From Galeopsis tetrahit (Eukaryota > Streptophyta > Magnoliopsida > Lamiales > Lamiaceae): a stretch of 64,000 bases of DNA. Of the stretch, positions 30,735 through 41,919 are shown piece after piece (within the stretch, counting starts at the first letter, position 1; every line of letters starts with the position of its first letter). A model generated the notes under the pieces. The model was not told the origin of the DNA and ran no database searches. It saw only the letters and a list, made by a program, of their open reading frames with translations. The stretch is from NCBI GenBank assembly GCA_963675135.1, contig OY776125.1, positions 25,284,565 to 25,348,564 on the forward strand. Direction: 5' to 3'. The position numbers and the translations under genes were made by a program.

Positions 30735-31361
30735 TTACAGTACCCTTTCAGTGGAAATGACTGGTTTTCCTTTGAATGAGGCTTTAATCTGTTTTCCTTC
30801 TTGACATGGCTTACACACATGTTCTTTAATGAAAACCTCATTAGGCAGTCCTTTAACTAATGCATTCCTAGCAAGTTTATTCATAGATTTGAAGTTCAGG
30901 TGGTTTAGCCTCTTGTGCCATAGCCAACTTTGTTCACTAGAACTTTTAGCAATAAAGCATGCAGCATCAGTAGACTTGTCCCAGTCTGCAAAATACACAT
31001 TTCCCTTCCTAGTTCCAGTCAATAGAGTTTGTTGAGTTTTATCCTTAATTAGACACTTTCCACTTGAGAACTCAACATTAAAATCTTTATCACAGAATTG
31101 ACTGATACTCAGGAGGTTATATTTGAGACCAGCTACATAAGATACATTGGTTACTTTGATGTTACCAATCATCAAAGTACCATAACCTTTTGTTGTTGCT
31201 TGTGAGCTGTCTCCAAAGGTGACATTTGGGCCTTCTTTTTCAATAAAATCAGAGAGGAGTTCCTTGTTTCCAGTCATGTGCCTTGAGCATCCACTGTCAA
31301 GGTACCATGCTGTCTTTTTGTTCATGCTCCTCTTCTTGTGGCCCATTGGTACCTGCAATTA
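30735..31361 (-). CDS. copia protease and pre-integrase segment
   Basis: This is the same frame as pol and gag, between in-frame TAA stops at 30735-30737 and 31359-31361. Protease motif: WYLDSGCSRHMTGNKELLSDF (Asp in LDSG). Pre-integrase: SWLWHKRLNHLNFKSMNKL and the integrase zinc finger CKPCQEGKQIKASF. Asp-Ser-Gly at the protease active site is normal for copia. Whether the stops are decay or bypassed is unknown. Confidence 0.85.
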
Positions 31362-32483
31362 GATAGGTTTAGGTACCCTTTGAGTTTTGGGTCCTGAGAG
31401 GTTAGCTGTACCTTTGGGAACCCAAACTTGCCTAATAACCCTGATTGATTCAAGGTGGCTAAGTTGATTTCCTAGTGCATCAACATACACTGTCTTTCCC
31501 TTAAATGCCTTTGGGAAAGTATGTGTGAATGTGTTAACTCTGTAAGTTTCAGAGGAGTTGTCCACTCTTCTGAACTTAAGAGTTCTTTGTGCAGCTTGTT
31601 GAAATCTTTGAGGAAAGGTTTTCTTATGACCATTACCCTTTGGCATGAAGGGTTTTGGTTGTCTCATTTTATTCTGCCTTAGAGGATAGTTTTTCTTAGG
31701 TCTATTCAGCTGAGGCTTTCTCAGATGAGTTGGCCTAGGCTGATTATACCTTGGATAATTCCTCTGAACATTGTTCAGGAGAGTTGCCCTTCCATTGGGT
31801 CTACTCTGCTGACCAATATTCCTCTTGTGTTCAGGAGCCTTGACCTTTTCCAAAGGTTTGGGTCTAGTCTCCTGAAGCACTTGGGTAGGCATTTCATTCA
31901 ATTTGCCCTTTTCTTTGTTCAGTGGCTGAATTACTTCATTTTCAGCTTGTTGTGCCACTGACTTAACAAAGATTCTCTTAGTGTTACTTGTGGATGCAAC
32001 ACTAAGACAAGGTGAAGATTCAAATGGATCAAAACCCAATCCACTTCTTTGAGCCATGGGTCTTTGATAACTTTGAATTTCCTCTATTGCTCTAGAGGAT
32101 TTGTTCAAAGCAGACATCTTTAATTTCAGGCTCTCTTCACTTGATTTAAGAATATCATACTCATGTGAGAGGTTTTCAAATTTGGCATTCAGGATTTTTA
32201 GCTCAAAATCTTTTCTTTTCTGAGAAAGGAGTTGATTATCAATCTCCTTTTGTTGGTCAACTATCCTGAGATTTGCTTCCTCAAGCTCTCTCAAGACTTG
32301 TTGATACAACTCAGTAGACTTGACATCAACAGCTACCTCAGAGTTCTTGGTGAGTTCAGTAGCTAATCTTTCATTTTCTCTCACACAATTGTCATGAAAT
32401 TCTTGTAATCTAGTGAAATCTTCCATCAACTTTCCTAGGGAAAGTTTCAGGTTGACCTCACTAGTGTTTTGTGAGATGAATTA
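31362..32483 (-). CDS. C-terminal gag / coiled-coil and basic region
   Basis: The same frame as gag, after a TAA at 32481-32483. It starts around FISQNTSEVNLKLSLGKL, then a coiled coil (ERLATELTKNSEV, ELEEANLRIVDQQKEIDNQ, LNAKFENLSHEYDILKSS), then a Pro/Arg/Lys-rich basic stretch (RPNGRATLLNNVQRNY, QNKMRQPKPFMPKG). SIRE-type gag proteins carry such a coiled coil and basic tail after the zinc finger, so this belongs to gag and not to a separate gene. Confidence 0.8.
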
Positions 32484-33830
32484 TGGTGAACTAGAAGTAG
32501 AGGATACCTCATCATCCTCAAGAGCCATGTTGCAGACATCATCATCATCATCACTGTTGGAGAATAGTCCATCAGAGGAGTTGAAGCTTTCAGCACTATC
32601 AGATTCTTCACCAGCCATCATGGCTTTTCTATTGGTGAACTTTCTGTCTCTTTTAGCTTGTCTCTCTCTTCTTTCTTTAGAGCTCAATTCAGGGCAGTCA
32701 TACTGGAAGTGCCCTTTCTTTTTACAGTTATAGCACAGATCTTCATCTTCATCCTTCTTGGATTCATCTCTTCTCTTAGATGATGAAGGTTCAGCTCTAC
32801 TGGATCTTCTCCTATCAGAGGACTTGTCCTCTGACCTTTTCTCTTCAGGCTTTTTGTCCTCAGCCTGATCTTCAGGGGAGTTGTATCTTCTCCTGAATTT
32901 GTTATCTTGGTAGAATTTCTTGTATCTACCAAACCTTGTGTTGAGCTTGTCAAATCTTCTAGCCATTAAGGCTAGTTCTTCCTTCATTTCAGTCTTAGAG
33001 ACTGTCTTTGATGATCTGGGAGTGGGTTGCATTTCTGGTTCAGCAACTTTGGCTTTGAATGCCACTCCCTTAGTAGGATTTGAAGGTTCCTCAACAGGCT
33101 TTCTTCTATTGAGGTCAAACTCATAGGCTTTAAGTTCTGAGAATATTTGTTGCATGGGCATGGTGGAAAGATCTTTGGTGTTTTGCATCATTACAGCATA
33201 GACATTCCACTTTTGAGTGAGACTTCTCAAGATCTTCAACCCCACTTCTCTCTTGGTGTAGACCTTGCCCAATGAGTTGATTTCATTCATCACATAAGTG
33301 AATCTACCAGCAAACTTATCAATGGATTCCTCAGACTCCATTGCAAACTGTTCAAATTTCAGCACAGCAACTTGGAGCTTATTCTCCTTGATCTTTTCAG
33401 TACCCTCACACATTTCAGCAAGAGTGTCCCAAATTTCTTTGGCTGTGGTGCAGTGGTAGACTCTTCCCATAACTGCATCTGGAATTGTTTGATAGAGGGT
33501 GTTCATTGCAAGATAATTCAGATTATCTTTCCTCTTTTCATCAGTAGTGAAATCATCCTCATCCTTGGGAATCAGTTCCCTTATATCTGCTCTTTGCTCA
33601 TCTGTCAATCTGGGGTTAGTTTGAGTAAACACAAAAGGTCCTCTTGTGATTACTCTAAGCATATCAGTGTGAAGAGATGCAAGATGAGCCCTCATTCTAA
33701 TTTTCCAGAAATCATAGTTGTCTATTGAAAACATGGGCAGTTTGTGATGAGAAATATGGTTGACTGGATTTGTGGCCATATTGTCCAAACCTTGGACAGC
33801 AGGTGGAGGAACAACATTGTTGTTGGCCAT
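32484..33830 (-). CDS. SIRE-like gag, N-terminal part with zinc knuckle
   Basis: 449 codons from MANNNVVPPPAVQGL. Copia gag core: NYDFWKIRMRAHLASL, TAKEIWDTLAEMCEGTEKI, LQVAVLKFEQFAMESEESI, FAGRFTYVMNEINSLGKVY, VGLKILRSLTQKWN. A highly charged linker leads to the CCHC knuckle CYNCKKKGHFQYDC (~residue 373), then an acidic Ser/Asp tail. It packages element RNA into particles in the cytoplasm. The ORF stops at TAA 32481-32483, but the frame continues. Confidence 0.92.
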
Positions 33831-33956
33831 ATCTCACAAATAATCAGTTAGTCAACAAGTGATGGATTTCAGATAGAGATCAGTTCAGTGACCACACAAA
33901 TATGAGAGTTTTGAAAATCAAGATGGATTTTCAGAAGCAGTGGTCTTTGAACCCCT

Positions 33957-33968
33957 GCTCTGATACCA
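33957..33968 (-). other. primer-binding site (initiator-Met tRNA type)
   Basis: The minus strand reads TGGTATCAGAGC, complementary to the 3' end of plant initiator methionine tRNA. It lies two bases inside the 5' LTR boundary at 33971, the expected position for minus-strand DNA priming. Confidence 0.9.
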
Positions 33969-33970
33969 CT

Positions 33971-36786
33971 TGTTGGTCCTGAAAGGAGTATATGACAAGT
34001 GTATGGGGGGGGGGAATACACTTGTATGCAATTCTTTTGCTAATTTGATCAAACCAGAGTTCAGCAAGGTTGTCTTGGACAACTCTGCTGAAGAAAATTA
34101 ACTCTTCTAAGATAATCAAACTACTAAGTACTATTGAGTACTTAGTTGAATAACTATCTAGGGGAGTTATATGTGCGGAATAGTGGTTGGCCCTTTTAGT
34201 TTAGACTCCTTTAGATACTGAAATCACTTAGTCAATGCAACACAGTCCAGTTTTCAGGGAACTTGTCCAAATAGGTTTTTGCACAGTCTTTGAATATGTA
34301 TCTTTGAAAGATCAGTTTTGTGTGCAGTGTTGAATGAATGTAAATACTTGTAAAGTAAATCAACACAAGAGGTTATAGTGGTTCAGAGACTCAAGCTCCT
34401 ACATCCACTTTCCCTGATTTAACAGGATAATTCCTTCACTCTTGGAATTAACTTGTTTTATAGTGCCAAGGTGCACTTGATCAAAAACACCACTCCTTGG
34501 TGAATTGATCCCTAGGATGTCTAGAGTCCTAGTACCCTCTTCTCAACTCAGAACTGAACTGTTCTTCTCTCAACAGTCAGCTCCTACCACTTCTACTACT
34601 ACAACCTTCTCACTTTCACTCTTGAAAGGTGTAAGGGTTGAAGTAAGGTTCCAACTAATGAGATATCCTTTACAATGAAGATCAGTGTATAAGGATAGGA
34701 TATCTCTCTAAGCTTGTGTATGGATATACAATTGGGTTCATCTTAGAAGAAGTGTATAAAGACTAAGATAGTCTATTTGAAAGCTTGAGAGCACTTGTCA
34801 ACTTGTAGGATAGTTGGATATTCTTGTCAAGGTTGAGGTGCTTTTGGATTGTGTTGAGGTACTTTCAAATGGTCTTCACACTTCTGTATTTATAGACAAA
34901 ATGGAGGATTTGCCCGTTGGAGAGGCAGCCCCAAATTGCTATAAGTGTCTTCCTTGAGTTCTTCAAACTGGAAGACAGATTCTTGATAGTGACATGTCCT
35001 TATTTGGGTAATAAACGGCTTGTAAGACTTTGTCTTCATTCTGCAGCACTTTTCCCAAAGTTTGACTTCTTGTTAGGACTTGGACATGGCTTCTGAAGGT
35101 TGATCCAATGATAGGACAACATTCCTTATCATCTGGACAACTCTCCTTATCACTATCAGCAGTTTTGCTTTTCAGCATGGTTGGCTTGCTCTTCTTCAGA
35201 TGACTTGGCTCTCTCCCTTTATTTCACTTCAAGGTGATCTTAGCTTGTTTCTTTGGTGATCTTTAGGGTGTGGTTGTCTCTTTCTTCTTCAGCATAGTTG
35301 ACCTTCAACCTTTAGAACATCTGTTCTGATTCAATCATGTTGAGACAACTCTTCTGGAAAACTCTCCTGATCAGCATATTTGGTCTTTTTGCATCAGAGC
35401 ACTTTATACATAGAGTTGGCTTCTCTGGACAACTCTCTTGATCAAAACCTTTGAGTAGTCCTGTCCTTTTGAGCTAGATAAACTTGTTCTTGCATGTGGC
35501 TAGCTCCTTTGGACAACTCTCCTGATCAGAGCATATGAATATTTTCTCTGGACAACTCTCCTGATCAGAGCATCTTTATTGGATTTGTCCTTTTGAGCTT
35601 TACAATCTTGTTCTTGCACAAGAACATCTTCTCTGGACAACTCTCCTGATCAGAGCATCTTAGATTTCATAGAGTGTCCTTGCTCTTAAGTGATTGTTCC
35701 AGAATTTGAGCCTTGAGGGGACTTGATCTTGATCATCTTCAAAGCATAGGTTCCCCCTCAAATTGTGCATCTAATTGTCTAAGAGCTGCCTAACATTTCA
35801 GCTTCTCATCTAGCCTATAAACTATATGTTCTATCATTTCTAGAAGGGTTAATTGCAAAAAAAATCACGACCTTTAGTGTATTTATCAATTACAACATAT
35901 TCTTTTTTTCTTTGCAATTTGATACACCACCTTCTTATGTTTTGCAATTCGATGCACCAATATATTTTTCGGCCAATTTTAATTTAACTTGGCGCCGAAA
36001 ATAGCGAACTAACCACGTTGTTAACACATAGACTATCAACTAATAATTTTTTTTAATGAATGACACACATTTTTTAAAATATTTTTACATAAATTGCACA
36101 CTAATCCATCAATATATATTTTCTTTGATTTTCGATAAAATTCTCCATCATTACGCTTTGATATTATAGGTATTGTTTGGGTGTTTTCCATATCAAACTC
36201 TCATCCTCCATACAAATGTGATATCTATATAATTTTATTGAAAAAAAAAATTAAAAATTCAATCAAGAAGTTATGTAAAACAATTCATATAATTATATTT
36301 ATTCCTTTGATATGCGTTAAAGTGTTTTGCAAAAAAAAAATTATAATCACACAAGTCGTGCATTAACCAGAATCATATTTAATTATTCCTCTATTGTCTT
36401 AATTTTTTTCCTTTATGTTACTTTATTTTTTTCTTAATCACATAAAATAGTTTTTTCGGATGTTTATGTTGTATTTTTTTTTTTCTAATCGCACACATTA
36501 CGGAGAATTCATAATTTTAGACAGCCATATCGAATTAAAAATGACCGGAAAATATATCGGTGCATCAAATTGTAAAACTTAAAAAAATTGTGCATGAAAT
36601 TGCAAAATTTAAAAAGATGATGCATCAAATTGCAAAGAAAAAAAGAATATGTTGTAATTGATAAATACTCAAAAGGTGGTGATTTTTTTTGCAATTAACC
36701 CTTTCTAGAACATATTTATCTTGACATAGGCATGTCTCAGGGGGTTTTGGTATTAGATCAAAACATATCTCATTTTATTCCCAACA
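33971..36786 (-). repeat. 5' LTR of SIRE-like element, split by a MITE
   Basis: It matches the 3' LTR over its full length, once the 865 bp of MITE and target duplication (35846-36710) are removed. Visible differences include CTAGTACC/CTAATACC, ATTGGGTTCATC/ATTAGGTTCAGC, GATCCAATG/GATATAATG, GGAAAACTC/GGACAACTC, CTCTTGATC/CTCCTGATC and GACATAGG/GACTTAGG. Confidence 0.92.
35846..36701. mobile_element. Mutator-type MITE, 856 bp, 9-bp TSD
   Basis: It begins GGGTTAATTGCAAAAAAAAT and ends with the complement. The terminal inverted repeats extend for well over 100 bp (TTTATCAATTACAACATATT in both arms). It is flanked by TTTCTAGAA at 35837-35845 and 36702-36710, a perfect 9-bp duplication typical of Mutator-like elements. 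The interior has no transposase. The intact counterpart LTR (around 21985) shows the empty site. Confidence 0.92.
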
Positions 36787-36791
36787 CATCC

Positions 36792-39739
36792 CTTTGCTCT
36801 AACACTTTAGGCACCAATTCAAAAATATCCACTTGGATTTTGGATACAGGTGCCACTGATCATATGACTTCTGATTTTTCATTGTTTTCCTCCCCTCCCT
36901 CCAAGTCTAATATAAAAATTAGTCTCCCTAATAATGCCATTTCCATTGCAACTTATATAGGGAACATCAATTTGAGTGATGCTTTGACCCTATATAATGT
37001 TCTATATGTCCCTGATTTTAATCATAACTTACTTTATATATCTCATTTAACTAGATACTCTAGTTGTTCTGTCAATTTTCTATCCTCACACTGTGTTTTG
37101 CAGGACATCAACACCAAGAATGTGATTGGTACTGTTGAACAAACAGGAGGGCTCTATATTCTCAAGATTGCATCATACCCTGTACACTCAACCTCTTTTT
37201 CTAGTACTTTTGATTTGTGGCATTATAGATTAGGTCATATCTCTAATAAATACATGTCTAATATAGGCCAATTGAATGTAAAACCTAGTAGCAGGAATCA
37301 TGTTTGCAATATATGTCATTTGGCTAAACAAAAGAAGAAACCTTTTTCTATTAGTACTTCTGTTTCTTCTCATGCTTTCCAGTTGATTCATTGTGATGTA
37401 TGTGGGCTCTTTTCTACTATCTCTCACCCAGGGCATAGATTCTTCTTGACCATTGTTGATGATTTCACTAGATGCACTTGTATATATATGTTAAAACATA
37501 AATCTGATGTTCAGTTCTCCTTACATAATTTTTCAAACATGATTCATACTCAATTCAATGCTAAAAATAAAAATACTAAGGAGTGACAATGGCACTGAGT
37601 TTTTACTGCATGATTTCTATCATGATTTAGGCATTATCCATCAAACTTCTTGTGTGGAGACACCTCAAAAAAATGGTTTGGTAGAAAGAAAACATCAACA
37701 CCTTCTACAAGTAGCTAGATCCCTTCTTTTTCAATCTAGAACATCAACACCTTCTCCAAGTAGCTAGATCCCTTCTTTTTCAATCTAGCTTACCACTAAA
37801 ATTTTGGAATGAATGTGTTCTCACCGCTGCTCATATAATAAACATAACTCCTTTGCCTATACTTTCAAATAAATCTCCTTTTCAACTTTTGCATAATAAA
37901 GAGGTGGATTACTCTTATATGAAAGTCTTTGGTTGTCTTTGTTATGCCAACACCCTCACTGCTAAAAGACATAAGTTTCAACCTAGAGCCACTAAATGTA
38001 TTTTTTTTGGGTTATCCCTTTGGTACTAAAGGGTACAAAGTCCTAAATCTAAATACTGGAACTATCTTCATTTCCAGAAATGTCAATTTTTTTGAACATA
38101 TATTTCCCTTTTCTGTTTCTCCTTTAAAAGAGATTGTACATGATCCACCAAATAATATAAGGCATTTCTCTTCTACTCCTGTTCTTCTTAATGATGATCA
38201 ATGTTCTGACACCTGTGACACTCCTATCATCTCAGATCATTCTCAGAATAACAATTCCTCTCCATCAAATAATAGTCAGCATCATAACAACATTGGTAAT
38301 CCTATAAAAAAATCTGACAGGAATAGACACCCTCTGCTTATCTTGATGTTTATCACACCACCTTACCTCATTCCCTTTCTAACACTAATACACAGGGAAA
38401 ACAATATCCTATTTCTGATTATTTGTTTACTGTAAATCTGTCCAAACCTTTCCTATCCTATACAACTAATATTTCACAAATTATAGAACCAACATCTTAT
38501 AAAAAAGCAATGAAAGATGTTAAATGGCAAAAAGCCATAGACATAGAACTCCAGGCTCTTGAAAAAGTCAATACATGGACTCTTGTCACTCTTCCTCCCT
38601 CGAAACACACTATTGGTTGTAGATGAATATACACTATTGGTTGTAGATGAATATACAAAGTGAAGTACAATTCTAATGGATCTATTGAAAGATATAAAGC
38701 AAGGTTAGTGGCCAAAGACTACACTCAGCAAGAAGGTATTGATTACTTTGACACTTTCTCTCCTGTAGCTAAGATCACTACTGTTAGGATTTTACTTGCT
38801 ATAACTGCTGCTAAAAATTGGCATTTACACCAACTTGATGTTAATAATGTATTCTTACATGGTGATTTAGTTGAGGAGGTTTACATGTCACCCCCTCCAG
38901 GGTATCATACTCAAAACAAAGTTTGTAAACTGAATAAAAGCTTGTATGGCTTAAAACAAGCCTCCAAGCAATGGTTTCAAAAATTATCTGATTCTCTTGT
39001 GTCTTTTGGATATATACAATATGTTGCTGATAACTCTTTGTTTACCAAATCCACTGTTTCTTCTTTTACTGTCATCTTATGCTATGTTGATGACCTTATT
39101 GTCACAGGAAATTCCATACAAGACATCAATTTTATTAAAAATTTCCTTCACAAACAGTTTACTATTAAAGATCTTGGTACTTTGAAATATATTTTGGGTA
39201 TTGAGGTAACCAAGAATCATGAAGGACTGCATTTGTGTCAAAGAAAGGATACATTATACCTTTTACATGAATTTGGTTATTTAAACACTAAACCTTTCTC
39301 TACCCCAATAGATCAAAAGCAGTCTTTTATTGATACACATGCTACTCCTCTTAGTGACCCTTCTTCATATAGAAGCATTGTTGAAAAGCTGTTATATCTT
39401 ACAATAACAAGACTTGATATTGCTTATCCAGTGCATGTTCTTACCTAATTTATGAGTAATCCTAATACAACTCATATGGCTGTTGTCCATCGTTTTCTTA
39501 GATATCTTAAAGGTAATCCAGGACAAGGCATCTTCTATTCCTCCACTAACAACTTCAAACTTCATACCTTTTCTGACTCAGATTGGGCTAGATGCCAAGT
39601 TACTAGGAAGAGCATTACAGGCTATGCAATATACTTGGGTGATTCTCTCATCTCCTGGAAAACCAAGAAGCAGCCTACAGTGGTTAGATCATCAGCTGAG
39701 GCAGAATACAGAGCGCGCCCTTGCTACTACAAATTGTGA
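36792..39739 (+). pseudogene. pol of old copia element, 3' continuation
   Basis: It resumes after the SIRE-like insertion. Protease WILDTGATDHMTSDF; pre-integrase FDLWHYRLGHIS; integrase zinc finger CNICHLAKQ; core with HCDVCGLF, VDDFTRC, RSDNGTEFL and NGLVERKHQ, with a frameshift near 37580. A ~50-bp tandem duplication (about 37690-37790) breaks integrase. RT from about 38660: YKARLVAKDYTQQEG, QLDVNNVFLHGDL, catalytic YVDDLIVTGN, then a stop at 39446-39448. RNase H: FSDSDWARCQVTRKSITG, AEAEYRA. Another short duplication (TATTGGTTGTAGATGAATA, twice) is at 38612-38655. Not functional. Confidence 0.85.
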
Positions 39740-39925
39740 AGCTTAGTGGATTTTATACATTCTGAAGGATCTCCATATTTCTCATGAACAACCAACAGCT
39801 ATGTACACAGACAATAAATCTGCTCATGCCATGGCCCATAATCCTTGCTTCCATGACAAATCAAAACATATTTCTATTGATATTCATTTCACAAGGGAGA
39901 AAATCCACAATGGTGTAATCAAATT

Positions 39926-40810
39926 TGTCAAGTAATTCCAGTTGATTAGACGTCTCCAACCAAGTAGAATACTTGAAGATATAAGAAATAACTACTCTAG
40001 AATAGTAATTCAGAAAGTAAGCAAAGAGACAAACAGCACACAAAGAATTTAAGTGGTTCGATCAATGTGATCTACATCCACTGGACCAGACGAGTACTTC
40101 TTTGATTGATCAAGAATGTTTACACACTCATTCACTCGGAATAGGATATTTCCTCACTTCACTCGTGAACTCACACAACTCAAAGATTACAATCGTACTT
40201 GCATCCAAAATCGAAAAAAAAATCAACCTTTACAATGTACACATACAAGAGTATATAAAGATCAAATGTAGTTGCTGCTGTTAGGAACAGTTTGAGTAGT
40301 TAGCAACCGTTTGCAACCGCTTGTAACAACCCATGTGCTTTGTTATTGCCCAACTGAAATGGTAGTTATGCCCTCAAGTAGTTGTAACTATAATACAGTT
40401 AGTTATACTAACTAACTTCCATATCAGAAGACTTGTCCCTAAAGATCAGAACACTACTTAGTGTTCTGATACTCAACTATCCTGTTCTTGTGATCAAAAG
40501 CTGACTCTGCTGATAGACTCCATACTGTGCTGATATTTACTGTGCTGATAGTATTGTGCTGATAGTACTGTGCTGATATACCCTGCTGAAGTACTGTGCT
40601 GATATACTAGTCTGCTGAAGTACTGTGCTTGGTATACTCTGCTGAAGTATTGTGCTGATCTGACCAACTGTGCTGAACTCCAAGCATCACCTCCTCAGCT
40701 GACTGAAAACCTTCAACTCATCTGATTTCAGCCTAAGTCATCTTATCTGATCCTATCAGCTCACTACTTACTTAGTGTGCTGACTATGAGATTATGAGAT
40801 AACACTCACA
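39926..40810. repeat. solo LTR, 885 bp, TSD AAATT
   Basis: It starts TGTCAAGTAATTCC and ends GATAACACTCACA, flanked by AAATT at 39921-39925 and 40811-40815. It interrupts the end of the old copia RNase H frame. The left third matches the LTR at 841-1640 (GATTAGACGTCTCCAA, AATTTAAGTGGTTCGAT, TCACTTCACTCGTGAACTC). The right part holds an irregular array of ACTGTGCTGATA and CTGCTGAAG words (about 40510-40680). No internal sequence of the parent remains, so it formed by LTR-LTR recombination. Confidence 0.88.
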
Positions 40811-40940
40811 AAATTGATACACATTCCTTCTCAAGATAACTTGGCAGACATCATGACTAAGCCCTTAACCACCTCCCTCCTTCAACCTCTTCAAAACCAA
40901 ATTGGGCCTTGTAAACATCCATGCTCAATTTGAGGGGGGG

Positions 40941-41152
40941 TCTCAAGATAGTTAGTTCTCTATTAGATTAGTAGTTACTTACTTAACTACTAAATAGTTA
41001 TTTTATTAGTTAGTTTTCTCTCATATTTGTATTTTTAGGATATAAAAGAGACTAATCATCTTTGTATATACATTGAGAATTATTCTAAGTTTCATATACA
41101 TTTCTTTGTGGAAGAATATGCATTTCTTCAATCTTGGTTTGATATTCTAATA
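40941..41152 (+). repeat. 3' LTR of old copia element
   Basis: 212 bp from TCTCAAGATAG to ATTCTAATA, directly after the G-run purine tract and before ATTTT. About six differences from the 5' LTR. Confidence 0.8.
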
Positions 41153-41157
41153 ATTTT

Positions 41158-41806
41158 TTAATAGATTGCCTAGTGTAAATTTAAAATCAAATTGAAAAAA
41201 AAAAGTGTATTATATACTTAATTTTCGCAGTGGTGAGTTCAGACCAATATGTAATACGATACATGTGAAATGCAAAAAAAAAAAAAAACGTACATGTGTT
41301 GCAGATTAAATTATGGTTTTGAAGGTATTTCAATATTTATCAGTAATATATTTCAGGATAAAAACGTGCGCGATTTATTTGATTCCTATCTCTTAACACA
41401 TATCCTTGCGTAAAAAAACGTGTTGAATTGGTGCCACAGGTTATTCGGACCAATATTATATAAATATGTACTGACATGCCATGTGATGTTCTACTCCTAC
41501 CCAAGATGGTGATGTAACTAGGAGAGTAAATTAAGAATTTATATATTTTTTTATATAAATAAGTGTATATAGTAAATTATAATTTAATTACAAGAAAATT
41601 AACCTTTACTAACACTCGTTGACTCATTATAGTTTCTATAATAAGAAAAAATTAAGGATATAAAATTGATAATTAATGACAGAAACAGTTATTAAAAGTC
41701 CGTTTTTAAGGTCAATTTCTTTGCAGTGTTTATTGTGTGTAGTTATATTATTTCATGACTTGTTCATTATTTCATGACTTGTTCAGCAAATAGAAATATT
41801 GAAACT
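41158..41806. other. 3' flank of CYP79 copy B, no gene
   Basis: AT-rich. The segment 41697-41806 matches 57665-57755 next to copy C (TTTATTGTGTGTAGTTATAT, TTCATGACTTGTTCAGCAAA), so it is part of the duplicated P450 unit. Here TTCATGACTTGTTCA is tandemly doubled (41752-41785). No ORF or RNA gene. Confidence 0.5.
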
Positions 41807-41919
41807 GACAAAGTGGGATAGCTCAAGTGGTTAAAGCATCACTACCGCCTTAGGTCCTGGGTTCGAGTCATTGGGAGAGGAAAATGGATGGGTATTTAAC
41901 TTGTAATAAAAAAAAATAA
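41807..41919 (+). mobile_element. tRNA-derived SINE, 113 bp, 13-bp TSD
   Basis: The head GTGGGATAGCTCAAGTGG resembles a pol III A box, and GGGTTCGAGTC 40 nt later a B box. The 3' end is GGATGGGTATTTAACTTG plus an A-rich tail. It is flanked by AAATATTGAAACT at 41794-41806 and 41920-41932. The homologous site next to copy C (about 57735-57760) lacks it. A related truncated copy lies on the minus strand at 56923-57009. Confidence 0.85.

Larger units (their letters stand above)
20115..36786 (-). mobile_element. SIRE/Maximus-like copia element with a third ORF
   Basis: It runs 5' to 3' on the minus strand. 5' LTR: 33971-36786 including a later MITE. Primer-binding site TGGTATCAGAGC: 33957-33968. 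gag-pol frame: 33830-27969. A 0.7-kb linker is followed by a 1581-codon ORF (27267-22522), then a purine tract (AAAAAGGGGGAAAT on the minus strand) next to the 3' LTR (20115-22064). CATCC flanks both ends (20110-20114, 36787-36791). The LTRs are 1950 bp and, after removing the MITE, 1951 bp. I count about eight substitutions plus a G-run length change (about 0.4%). Length, long LTRs and an extra ORF after pol match the SIRE/Maximus lineage. Confidence 0.92.
18642..41152 (+). mobile_element. old Ty1/copia element hosting two later insertions
   Basis: LTRs of 212 bp (18642-18853, 40941-41152) are flanked by ATTTT (18637-18641, 41153-41157). TGGTATCAG, the initiator-Met primer-binding site, begins at 18854 directly after the 5' LTR. 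The purine tract TTGAGGGGGGG ends at 40940 directly before the 3' LTR. gag is at 19010-20126 and pol continues at 36792. The SIRE-like element splits it (20115-36786), as does a solo LTR (39926-40810). I count about six differences between the LTRs (near 3%), older than either insertion. The LTR ends are not TG/CA. Confidence 0.85.

Noticed and set aside
41813..41880. A tRNA gene
   Set aside because: A-box and B-box-like sequences are present, but there is no acceptor stem or cloverleaf, and the unit has a poly-A tail and target duplication: a SINE.
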